A stretch of 64,000 nt of DNA from Petunia secreta (taxonomy: Eukaryota > Streptophyta > Magnoliopsida > Solanales > Solanaceae): NCBI GenBank assembly GCA_029990175.1, contig JARKIP010000033.1:744001-808000 (forward strand), given 5' to 3'. Shown here piece after piece: positions 43,368 to 53,366 of the stretch (the first letter of the stretch is position 1; each line of letters starts with the position of its first letter). The position numbers and the translations under genes are program-made. The notes under the pieces are model-generated. The model was not told where the DNA came from, ran no database searches, and saw nothing but the letters and a program-made list of their open reading frames with translations.

Positions 43368-46300
43368 TGTCGCATCCTATATTTACCCGAACCGGTTAAA
43401 GTTCGAAATAGGACCCGACTTATAGGGTAACTCACAGGTAAAAAGTTGGAGTCGCCACCTAACATATTTTTTAACTAGGCGTATTAGGGCACCCATTTTG
43501 TTACTAGCTAATTTTACAATTAACTCCAAAACTTAGCCTACGAACCAGAATTTCTAGGTAAGAGGTTCAAGTTAACTCGAGAGGAAGGGGTTAGGCACCT
43601 CTCAAGCTCCACCAAATGTGGTTACCGGCCAGACTTTATAATTGGGATTTAAAGCAGGTAATTAAACTAACTAAGCGATAAAATATTCGAATATTAAACT
43701 ATAATATATAAATTAAAGACAAGTGATGAATACTCATCTCTTCTAATGACTAAGCTTTGTCCAAATGTGCCTTGCAAAATAAACAAACAAGTTAGTAATA
43801 ATTGCAAATAAAATTAATAGAACAAAATTTAAATAAAGCTAATGAGTTTGAATATATTATCCTTTTTGAAAGAGTTATCTTTTGGTAATTTCACCATGAT
43901 GTACCTCGCAAAAATTATAAAAATGTGAATTAGTATGATAATTAATAATAATAGTTATAATAATAAATAATAATAAAAAATAATAATAATACTAGTAATA
44001 TTAATAAATAATAACGAAGATGATAAAAATAAAAGGGTCCTCCTCCAAAATAGACTGTCGTATTTCATCCAATTTTACCTCGCAAAAATATAAAGAAAAT
44101 AAGTTAATATTCATAATAATAATAGTATAAAATATCAAAAAATAAAATAAAGGGGGAAAGGGGAGTTTATAAAAGTGTCAGCTCAGGTGTATATGAATCG
44201 GGTGGAGGTTAGAGATGTCGGTATGGCTGCAAACATGCCGGTCGGTCGTGTTGCCATGTCAAATACCGGTCCCACCACTCCATCACCGGCTCGTTTTGCA
44301 ATCACGGCTCATACACATCATCATAGCCTTTTTGTTTTGTTTTAGGGACACGGGAATGGGTTGTTCAAGTGTAGTATCATGTTCAATTTGGTCAAATAGG
44401 CTTCAAATAAATAATTATTTTCCTTGGCCATAATTGATATAGCGTCCGTCAGTTCATTGTGTGTCGGTCAATTCCTTGTGTAGGCCTCAGTAACTAGTCC
44501 AGTAATTTCATAGCTTTGACTGGGTCAACGATAAACTCAAGAGCTGTGATGTTTGTCGCCAATATTGAGTTTTTCACTCAATTTCTAGTAAGGCCACGAT
44601 AGTGATTATTTCCCTCCGCGATTTCCCGATCTGCAACATCAACACACAGATCAAGTGCAAATGAAACTAACAAAGATAGCAAACATACACAGCCAAAGGA
44701 AAACAAAACAGAGCAGTCAGCAAGACTGAGTCTCAGTCAAACAGGAAGCGTAGGAACGACGGCTTGGTGGTGTTGCCACCACTCCGACCTCCTTTACCAC
44801 TCCAATTCCCATCTGCCCTAAACAGAGATCCTTTGAACAAAACCTGCAATAAACGAGACAGAGATAAACAGCGAGAAGCAGTAGACAATAAAACACAATA
44901 GATGAATCAAAGGAACCATAGTAGTCAAGAATAGGCAGAGGAGCGACTGTCAATTGGTGATATCGCTGCAACTCCCTGATTCCCCATTGCTATTTCGATC
45001 ACAAAACAACCAGAGATGAAGGGAATCCATGAGCCAAATCTACAACAAACGTTTTAAGGAAAAAAACATAACAATAGCAGTGGAACGACTAAAACTCAGA
45101 ACAAATGTCAAGTTCCAAATCCCAAACAGAGCATCAAAGGAATGAACCACAATGGTGGGTTCGCTGCAATAACAAATGGATCAATGGAGATACTATAACG
45201 AGAGAACATCACAAACGGATCAAGATAAACAATGAAGGAGACAGGAGCGACTTCCGGCCTGAGCTCCGGCGAGGAACTCTGGCGGCGTCGCTTCTACCAG
45301 TCGTGCCGTTTCTGAATTTTATATCCCCATCCCGGTCTGTCAATCCCCCACCCAGATTTCCCTGTTTTGGTTTTGATTTGCGAGTGTATGTGTGATGTTT
45401 TGTGTTATACTGATTTGTGGTGTTTTGGTGTGGGAGAGATAAACAATGGTGATGGCATGTGAGAAGAGATGGGAAGGAAATAGGAGGCTGGTGAGGGGTC
45501 CCGTAGTTGTAGGTATGCTGTGAATGGAAAGCAAATGGCGAAGGTCCGTCTTTTTGGTGATGTGCGTTATGCATATATGTTGGAAAAATGGGGAAGAAGA
45601 AGGAGAAGGTGGGGTCCGTTTCTGTATTTTTTGTGTAGATGATGTACTGATCTTCTGTATCTGTGTCCCTGTTTTTTATGTATGGTTGTTCCTTTTGTGT
45701 ATTGTACTGATGTGTAGTTGATGATGATTATGTGCGTATGGAATTTGTATATGTTGGTGTCTGTGTGTATCGAGTGTGGGTAAGAGTGGAGAGGATTAGA
45801 TGATGTTTGGGGATGTGTGTGAGGAAGGAGATGACCAGGAGGGGGCAATGTTGATTGCCTGATCTTGTATTGATATTTGGATATGTGTGTATATAGGACT
45901 TTTTGAAATAAAATAGTTATTGGGGATTGGAAGTAATTGGGGGAATAATTTTAGGGATAGGGAATTAGAAAAGATTAGGAGAGTGATTTTAGGGGAGAGG
46001 TTTAGGTAATAAAAGATTGAAAAAGATAATAAAATCAAGGAGAATATTGGGAGATGTTTTCTTTCAAAATTCAAATAAAGAGAATGTATTTGGTTAAGAA
46101 ACAGGTTTACTTTCGACATGAAATGATTATAGGAATTTAGGAATGACTTAATTCAAAAATAAAGTAGGAAAATAATGAAATTTAAGTACAACTGTGAACG
46201 TATCTAGACGAATATTTGTCTAGGTTCAAGACAAAGGAGGATTTTAAAATTACGAAAAAAGAAATATTTTGGAATAAAATTATTATATGAATATTCAAGA

Positions 46301-46778
46301 GAATTTGAACTAAATAATTGGAAGAAAATCGCAATTGATTTCTAACAGAATGGATGTACCTAGACGGACTCTTGTCCAGGTTTGTAGGAAAATTTAACAA
46401 AAGGAGAAGGAAAATAAGCAAATAGAAAAATGGACATTTTCTTTTAAATTGGCCAATATTCAACTTAAAGATTTAAATAAAAATATAGATATACTAATTT
46501 GCACAAATAATCATAAATAGAAATAAATTTGACATGTAGTCTAAATGATGCAATTATGTGACTTATTAAATTGCGCAAATATTCACAGTTTGACAAATAG
46601 CCTAAATGATGTAAAATTACGTAATATAGCCATATTTAGGTATGTAATATATAGATAGGGGATAATACACGTAGATGCATGGTTTCTAATGCACATTTTG
46701 CACAAATAGCCAAATTGCACCTTTAAGTTAAATTATAGCCAATTTTAGAAAAAGAAGGGACACAATTGGGTGTCAATA
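43368..46778 (-). repeat. LTR-C, shared by units E2 and E3
   Basis: About 3.41 kb and very similar to LTR-B. The start at 46,778 reads TATTGACACC instead of TGTTGACACC. A TGGCGACTCC motif about 90 bp inside the other end (at 43,448-43,457) occurs at the same place in LTR-B and, changed, in LTR-A. No coding capacity. Confidence 0.8.
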
Positions 46779-47818
46779 GTTGACGGAGTAGCCAATTTTG
46801 TCGCGATGAACGGCCAAATGTTGGAAAGGCCGAACCCCGATCTCTGAGTTGCCTACATATCTCGAATTTCATGAGAATCAGGCCGTGTGTAGTTCTAGAG
46901 TGGCATGTTGCATGTGTGAGATGTTTATGACGTACGATTTAGGTGTTAAGAGTAAACTTGTCAGAGTATGCAAAGTTTACATTTGAATGTGCTTTGAAAT
47001 TTGCTAAGATATATGATTGTTGAATATAGCAGAGGCATTGTCGAAGACGAGATAACATCAATGGGTCGAGCGTGGGAAAAGAGGCTTGCAATCATCCTAG
47101 TTATGATGATGTGGTTCACGACACACCCATAAAGAGGAGTTTAAATGGATACAGTTTCCACTACATCTCAATAAATGAGCCCTCTCATTTTTAATATCGA
47201 GCCTCATAATTATCTTGACTAAGCTGGGGATACTGAGGAGTTAGCTTGATAAACGCACAAGATTCAAACAGATAAGAATAATTAAGCACGGAGAACACGC
47301 ACGATTGACATATACATGCACGAACAGGAAGGAATACAAACCGACATCCAATCTAAAATGAATGATTCAAAAGATTACCTGTGCGAGTATGAAATTTTAG
47401 ATTTGAGCGCTTTGGAATTCAGCAAAATAGATAGTTTGGGGGGTATAGCAAAGGCATTGTCAAAAGGGCTAAGCTTCTTGAATAGAGTTCCAGAATGGTG
47501 CATAGTATGCATTTGATATTTTGGGGTCGCACAATTTCGTGTGGGGTAGTATTTTTTGGGGGCAAGTATGAGAGTATGGGAAATGGCTCGGTGGTTTGTC
47601 GAGAGATCGGAGATCGCCCTGTAGTGAAATTAAGATAAGTGCAAATAGAGATAAAGATAAAGTAAACTTCCATGTTGAGCTGATCTCTCTTTTGTTTTCG
47701 AGAATGATATGTAAAAAATAATATTTTGTGATGTCGTTGAGATGCCAGATCGTTTCCTGCAATAAAGGTGAGCTTGTTGCAAATAATATTTATGAACATA
47801 AAGTAGACTTTCCTGTCA
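46779..47818 (-). other. 3' end of E3 without polypurine tract
   Basis: Next to LTR-C the sequence jumps straight to GTTGACGGAGTAGCCAATTT, which in E2 lies about 50 bp further inside. The polypurine tract and GGGGATGAG segment are gone. The rest (47,030-47,360) matches the single-copy form of the 425-bp block of E2. No ORF. Confidence 0.65.
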
Positions 47819-48020
47819 TTGGATTGTCTTACCAGTTCCTCTCGTCAGGAGAACCTGTATGCTCATCAGGAGCTGCTAAATGCCTGCTCGTCAGGAGCAG
47901 CTAAATGCCACTCGCCATCGTCAGGAGCTGCTAAATGCCTCTCGTCAGAACCTATATGCTCGTCAGGAGCTGCTAAATGCCTCTCGTCAGGAGATGTGTA
48001 CCTTTTGCGTCAGGTTGTGT
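47819..48020 (-). repeat. CTCGTCAGGAGCTGCTAAATG tandem repeats
   Basis: Seven or so irregular units of about 20-35 bp containing CGTCAGGAGC and GCTAAATGCC. A single related sequence (AATGCTTCTCGTCAGGAGG) is at 26,974 in E2, which suggests the array grew from a pre-existing single copy. Confidence 0.8.
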
Positions 48021-48209
48021 ACCCTACATACAACGAGTAAAGTAAAGTGCTAAAAAAAATAGAATGATGTTACTGTGTTTGTCGGATTGCCTAAAACATT
48101 GTTATAGTGATTGTCATATTACTGCTTCGGCCTTTGACGCCCAGTATCAGCTTGCTTCTTTTGAAATTTTTGAGGGGATCATAAAAATTTCTGCCCCAGT
48201 TTATTGCCT

Positions 48210-48211
<2 letters not shown>

Positions 48212-48240
<29 letters not shown>
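48212..48240 (+). repeat. 29-nt poly(A) run
   Basis: Uninterrupted A run directly after the TGCCCCAGTTTATTGCCTGC motif of the E3 3' region and just before the next tandem array. No LINE or SINE is attached. Confidence 0.95.
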
Positions 48241-48450
48241 CATGTGTATGTCCAGTTTTAAGGCAGATGGGCCTATTATAGGTGCATGCAACACAAAATA
48301 TGTGTATGTCCAACTCTAAGGCGGACGTGCCTATTATAGTAGTGCCTGCAAAATAAAATATATCGGAATGTCCAATTTTAAGGCGGACGTGCCTATCGCC
48401 TGCAAAACAAAATATATATATGAATGTCCAGTTCTAAGGCAGACATGCCT
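48241..48450 (-). repeat. 58-bp tandem repeat, about four copies
   Basis: TGTCCA-anchored units at 48,249, 48,307, 48,369 and 48,425 (periods 56-62 bp), each with TTTTAAGGCGGACGTGCCTAT or a variant. It leads into the 29-bp array. Confidence 0.8.
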
Positions 48451-48896
48451 AATTGTCATATTCTAAGCCTGACGGGGCTAATTGTCATATTTTAAGCTTG
48501 ACGAGGCTAGTCATCATATTTTAAGTCTGATGAAGCTAATCGTCATATTATAAGCCTGGAAAAGCTAGTCGTCATATTTTAAGCCGGACGAGGCTGGTCG
48601 TCATATTATAATATTATAAGCCCGACGAGACTAATCATCATATTATAAGCCTGACAAGAAAAGTCGTCATATATAAGCCTGACGAGGCTAGTCGTCATAT
48701 TTTTTGTCTGACGGGGCTAGTCGCCATATTTTAAGCCTGACGAGGCTAGTCGTCATATTATAAGCCTGGCGAGGCTAGTCGTCATATTTTAAGCCTAAGG
48801 GGGCTAGTCGCCATATTATAAGCCTGACAGGGCTAGTCGTCATATTTTAAGCCTGACGAGGCTAGTCGTTATATTTTAAGCCTGACGAGGCTAAAG
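48451..48896 (-). repeat. 29-bp tandem array, about 15 copies
   Basis: Units of the form GTCGTCATATTTTAAGCCTG followed by ACGAGGCTA, mostly 29 bp. There are no spacers. It lies in the hypervariable 3' region of E3 and has no counterpart in E2 or E4. Confidence 0.92.
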
Positions 48897-51434
48897 TGCT
48901 ATCGTGTCTGTTTTGATTGCCTGCGAATCTTATGTTTGTGTTGAAAGATCTGCTCTTAAAGAAAGATTCGTTAGTCGAAACAAAATGGGTGCATTGCACT
49001 GAATACCAATGTATTGACTTGAATCTGCATTTGTCCTTTTGGTACGACGATTTGAATATCTCGGTGATTATTCTCATACTGAGGTTTGGTGTTTGGATTT
49101 CGCCGGATTTGGAGGTTGTCCAAAATTGTTGTCTTGGGTTGTGCTTGGGTGTCTTCATGTTTCGTGCTCTTCTTTTCAAAAGTCATGGAGCTAACTTTGA
49201 CAGATTGGTCTGTGTAGGAAATGTATTTGTGGCTTGAGAGTTGCAGCTTCCATTTGTTGTTTCATGTTGTATCATTTCTTGCCTTGGTCAATCAGACTCT
49301 GAATTTTGTGTTTCAATATTGGGTATTTGTAGTGTCATGGCCTTAGATATTTGAGTGATGGGTGTAGATCTTTGTTGAATTAAAATTCAGAATGGGTATC
49401 TAGGGAGTAGTTCGTTTGTTTGTTTGATTTAGCTAAAGGAATAAAGGTGTGAGGTTTTGTCTTTTTAGTTTATTGACAATGGTGTTGAACCTGATAAGGT
49501 TTTTTTTTGAAAGTCTTGACAGAGGGGAGGTTGTTTTTTATGTAAGTTGGGTGCGCTGTGAGATTGTGTGTTTTGCCGATTTTGGTTGTATAATGATAGG
49601 ATATCTTTCTTGCGACTCGCGTGTGGGTATATTGCTGATTTTGTTCATCCGTACTACAAGTTGTACAGAAGTGGAATTGGGGTTGTCTGGTTTCTCTCGA
49701 TGTAACATGCTGGCGGTTAGAAGAAAATGTTTTCATCTCGGCTTGCCATATTAGCTTTTTCTGAATGCAGATTCTTGGCCAATTTCGATGTTCAGATACA
49801 AAGCAACCGAAAAAAGTGACAAAATGCACAAAACTCTGCTAGCATAAAAACAACACATAAAGCCTAAGAGAATGCCTAAACCGCTGATGATAGATTAGTA
49901 CTTGAATTTGGAGATTATGACAGATTGTATAGAGATTCCAAAAGATTACTTGAGGACAAGGATTTTGGTTAAATGAGTGATGCTTGTTTAAGCAGAAGAT
50001 GAGAAGTTGAATATCAATGAAAAGTGATAAACATGTTGTGTAAGGAATGGGTTGTGTTGTGCCGCTGAAGAGTAGGTCGACTTTTGTCGAACACTAAGAC
50101 TTGTGTGCATTTGTCATCTTTCCTTGCAAATTTGTCTATCATGATGCTTGTGTGTCCTTGAAAGAGATACTCAATATCTTTCATACTTGCCAAACAACTG
50201 CTGCAATTCAATTTTTGCACCAACTTTCCTTACTGGGTAAGATTTTGTTGTGAAGAGACTGAACCCGAAGTGGGTTGCCAATATATCATGTATATTCTTA
50301 GATTGCTGCTTCAGTCAAGACCTTTTTAGAGATTGGTCACATAGTATTTTTCTATTTAGTATAGTTGTTGTCATGAGAATTCATGTCACTTGATAAAGCT
50401 TTTGACCAAAATCGCTCCAAGAAGTCTATCTGTCTGTGTCTTTCTCTATGTACCAATTTGATGTTGGCCTTGTAAGCGTTTTAACAAAAAATTTCATCCC
50501 GAGTTCATCGTTTTATCCCACACTTGCTAGTTGGTAGGGATATTCTTCCAATACTGACATGGGTTTATGATTCTGTCATATAATGGAAACTTTGTCACTG
50601 TGTCTTTGCATTCTTTTCCAAGTTGAATCAGCTTGCTTAATTTTGGTTGTTTTACATAAACCTTTATAGCATCAAGTGGGTTCCCCTTGTTTCTCACTTC
50701 CTTCTTGCCTTCTGATAATCCTTTGAACGCCTTTTAGACCAGGTATCGTTGCAAGTTTGAATATATTTTGGATCGCCTTCAGTGTATTACAGTGTGGACT
50801 GGAGCAATAAAATGATCCCCGAACATCGGTGTCAAAAGTATTTTAGTATGTTGGGTATGCGTTTGAGTTTGACCAACATATCTCTTGCTCCGCCAATATT
50901 CCGCTCCATGTGCATAGTGTTTGATGTAAGAAACTTTTCTTATTTTTGACAAATCATTGAAAAGTGCACTTTGCTTAACGATATCTCTGCCTTGGTATTC
51001 AACTTGAGCCAACTCTGTGGATAATAGGTTTTCGAGTAAGTGGTGAATTGGAAATAGTGCGGACATGCGAAAAGATTTCAAATGTCGGGGTTTGAATATA
51101 GAATTGGGAGATGAGGCGCTTTGGTAGGAATTGGATTTGTGAAAGGATTCACTTAGGTAGAAAGAGACCTAGAGCAACAAATAAATTCATGTGATGCACA
51201 CAAAGCCAATAAAAATTCATCCTATAATGCAAAGGACTGTTTTATGCACGATGATTTGAAAAGCGCTTCATGCCACATGTATTATTTTATTTGCTAACAA
51301 AATGTGGAGTTATTCTCAAAAGTGAATATCGATTTGCCGGAAAACAACCTTTATTAAATTGATGGATATTGAAACAATGTAAGAGGAGGAAAAGACATTG
51401 CTAGAAAACTAGATCATGGCTAGGTGAACATCTT
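48897..51434 (-). other. Non-coding 3' region of E3
   Basis: Collinear with E2 (28,400-31,780) but without the 577-bp duplication. Open frames in either strand are short and do not match between the two units. Confidence 0.6.
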
Positions 51435-52997
51435 TCATGCTGATCCATCCCCAAGAGATTCTTCCTCTTCTTCAGATGAGTCTCCCCCAGACAAGCTTGC
51501 CTCTGATGAATCTCGTTGATAAATGATATTGTTTGAATCAGTTAAGAGCCGGGATATGTCAAATATGAGATTCTTTAACATTTCCCAAGTTTTCTTTCCT
51601 TTCTCTTCCATTAATTTATCAGCCACATAGTTCATTCCTTCGCTAGCCCACACACCTATAGATTCTATGAGTTTTGTCAGGAGTTCTGACCTATTGCGCC
51701 ATTTGTCTTTTTCTTTGCTTTTTACTTCGACCAAACTTTACTTTTCTGTTATTTTCTCTTGTGCCTTTGCCAGTTGTTTGGGTAGCTTCTTGCACTCAGA
51801 TTCTAACTCATCAGCATTTTTTTCCTTTTTGTTGTTGCTCTTGGTTGAACTACTCTTTGCCATGTGTCTCTTGAGCCAGTCCGAGTAATCTTCATCATAG
51901 TCTGCATTAAACCTGTCTCGTCCAATAGTGTCGAATCACATTCGATGCCTTGCTTTCCAAAGTTCTAATATCTTGTCTTCGAATGGTATCATTCCTCTGA
52001 AAATATCTACTTTAAAACTTTCGATGTCTGCCATTTGGGGTACAATCTGCTTTCTCCTTGCTTGTCTAAGTGTCCTTAAAGGAATGTATGGGTAAACTCT
52101 TCTAAACCCAACCAAGATGAGAAATGGAGCTCCTTCCAACCGTGTGATCACTGTGATACAAGAAAGTAGTCAAACATCCATGGTATATTTTCAGATGTCA
52201 ACTGACAAAACATGCGGTGCAAGCTTTCGACAGCTATTGGCCGATCCCACTTTTTAATAACGCTGCCCATGGGAGCAGTGTGAGTCAAGATGTAGTTTTA
52301 TCTTTGTATGGAATGGAAATCTTGCTCTGTGCTATTCATTTTTTGCAAATGCTCCATCAACCAAATTTGTGAAAGCAAATTGCAACCTTCGAAAAAGCCA
52401 ACGCCCTTCTTGCATTTTTCTAAAGCACGATATATTTCTGCAACAATCATAGGTATCAAAGTGTATTTCATGTCAATGTCCTTGAGTAAAGCATTGGAAT
52501 TCAATATCACGCAAATATCAACCCGTCCTTTGTATTTTGGAAATACGACAGTCCCTAAAAAGCCGGTGACAAAAGCGAGTACCCTTCGCTTTTACCAATC
52601 TGCCTTGTTAATGCTAAATTATCTTGGAATTCCTGACTGCCTCATGTTGTCTATGCATAATTCAGGTTTAAACCCTGCCATTTCGAAGAACTCTTCGGGT
52701 GTAATGTTCTTCGGTATCAATATCTCATCACTATCAAAACAGAAATTGAGTCAATCCGCCTATTTCTTCCAGCAACGGTGTTAACTCTACACTTCTAAAG
52801 TGGAAAATTTCTTGGTCGGTATCCCAATAGTGTACTGCTGCTTCGACTATCCCTTTTATTATAGTGTACTCCATTCGTGAAATCAGATTCCCCAACACTA
52901 TTTTGACTTGATTTTGTTGATCTATGCTTAGGTTTCCCCACCAATCTTTGAGCAACTGAGTTATTTCAGTAACCATGTCGAATGTTCTAGTAGCCAT
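51435..52997 (-). pseudogene. DUF7745-like ORF of unit E3, frameshifted
   Basis: The ATG at 52,995-52,997 opens M-A-T-R-T-F-D-M-V-T-E-I-T-Q-L-L-K-D-W-W-G-N-L-S, with G-I-V-E-A-A-V-H-Y-W-D and S-V-E-L-T-P-L-L-E-E-I-G-G-L following. Frame changes come near 52,735 and again before D-M-K-Y-T-L-I-P-M-I-V-A-E-I-Y-R-A-L (about 52,460) and C-N-L-L-S-Q-I-W-L-M-E-H-L-Q-K (about 52,380). The C-terminal coiled coil and S-S-E-E-E-E tail are at 51,435-51,734. It was about 520 residues. This is the best copy for the N-terminus. No catalytic motif is recognisable. Confidence 0.75.
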
Positions 52998-53366
52998 GAT
53001 CTTTGGAAAAAGATGAAGGAATGAGAAAAAGGGGAGGAAGAAGCCTAAAACTTGTAAGCAAACGACTAACGTGTGGCACGAGCTTTTTTGGAAGAACAAT
53101 GCAGCCTTGAATATGAAAAGTGTATCGTTTAAGGTTGAGAACCCTTTGGACACTTTTGACAAAGGATGCTAGAGGATTTTCGACATACCAAGGATGTCAA
53201 ACCCTTATATAATGCCTAAAAGATATTTGCCATCCTGTCTATCAAGCGGTCGTTTCTACTTTAAATTGGGCTTTTAATGCTTCTTCGGTTACCTTTTGTG
53301 CCTTTGAATGGCATTGAATGCAGAATGATTCCGACTGTTTGGAAAATAAATGATCGTTTCTGCTTC
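52998..53366 (-). other. Short leader remnant of E3
   Basis: Contains one unit of the 102-bp leader repeat (about 53,240-53,350), then meets the LTR-D end TGTCACACCC. No PBS is visible, unlike E2. Confidence 0.55.

Larger units (their letters stand above)
21974..46778 (-). mobile_element. Unit E2: Ogre/Tat-like non-autonomous LTR element split by a gypsy insertion
   Basis: 5' LTR is LTR-C (43,368-46,778), 3' LTR is LTR-B (21,974-25,552); the two are the most similar pair in the window. In sense order: PBS, leader with 102-bp repeats, DUF7745-like ORF (41,197 to 40,431, then 32,618 to 31,787), a 6-kb 3' region with three kinds of tandem duplication, polypurine tract, LTR. Without the 7.8-kb gypsy element it is about 17 kb. 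No gag-pol was found. Both LTRs are shared with neighbours E1 and E3. Confidence 0.7.
43368..53366 (-). mobile_element. Unit E3: Ogre/Tat-like non-autonomous element, 5' end cut by E4
   Basis: 3' LTR is LTR-C. In sense order the visible part has a short leader (53,366 to 52,998), a DUF7745-like ORF (52,997 to 51,435), a 3' region collinear with that of E2 (51,430 to 46,779) with its own tandem arrays, and no polypurine tract. The 5' LTR and PBS are missing: leader sequence meets LTR-D of E4 at 53,366. The rest of E3 should lie beyond the right edge if E4 inserted here. Confidence 0.6.

Noticed and set aside
48212..48240. Poly(A) as the tail of a retroposed sequence
   Set aside because: No SINE, LINE or processed-transcript sequence on the upstream side and no target duplication; more likely slippage within the 3' UTR.
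48451..48896. CRISPR-like regular 29-bp repeats
   Set aside because: Units are directly adjacent with no unique spacers, in a plant retrotransposon 3' UTR.
49470..49829. 119-codon minus-strand ORF in E3
   Set aside because: Not conserved in the matching part of E2 and without recognisable domain.
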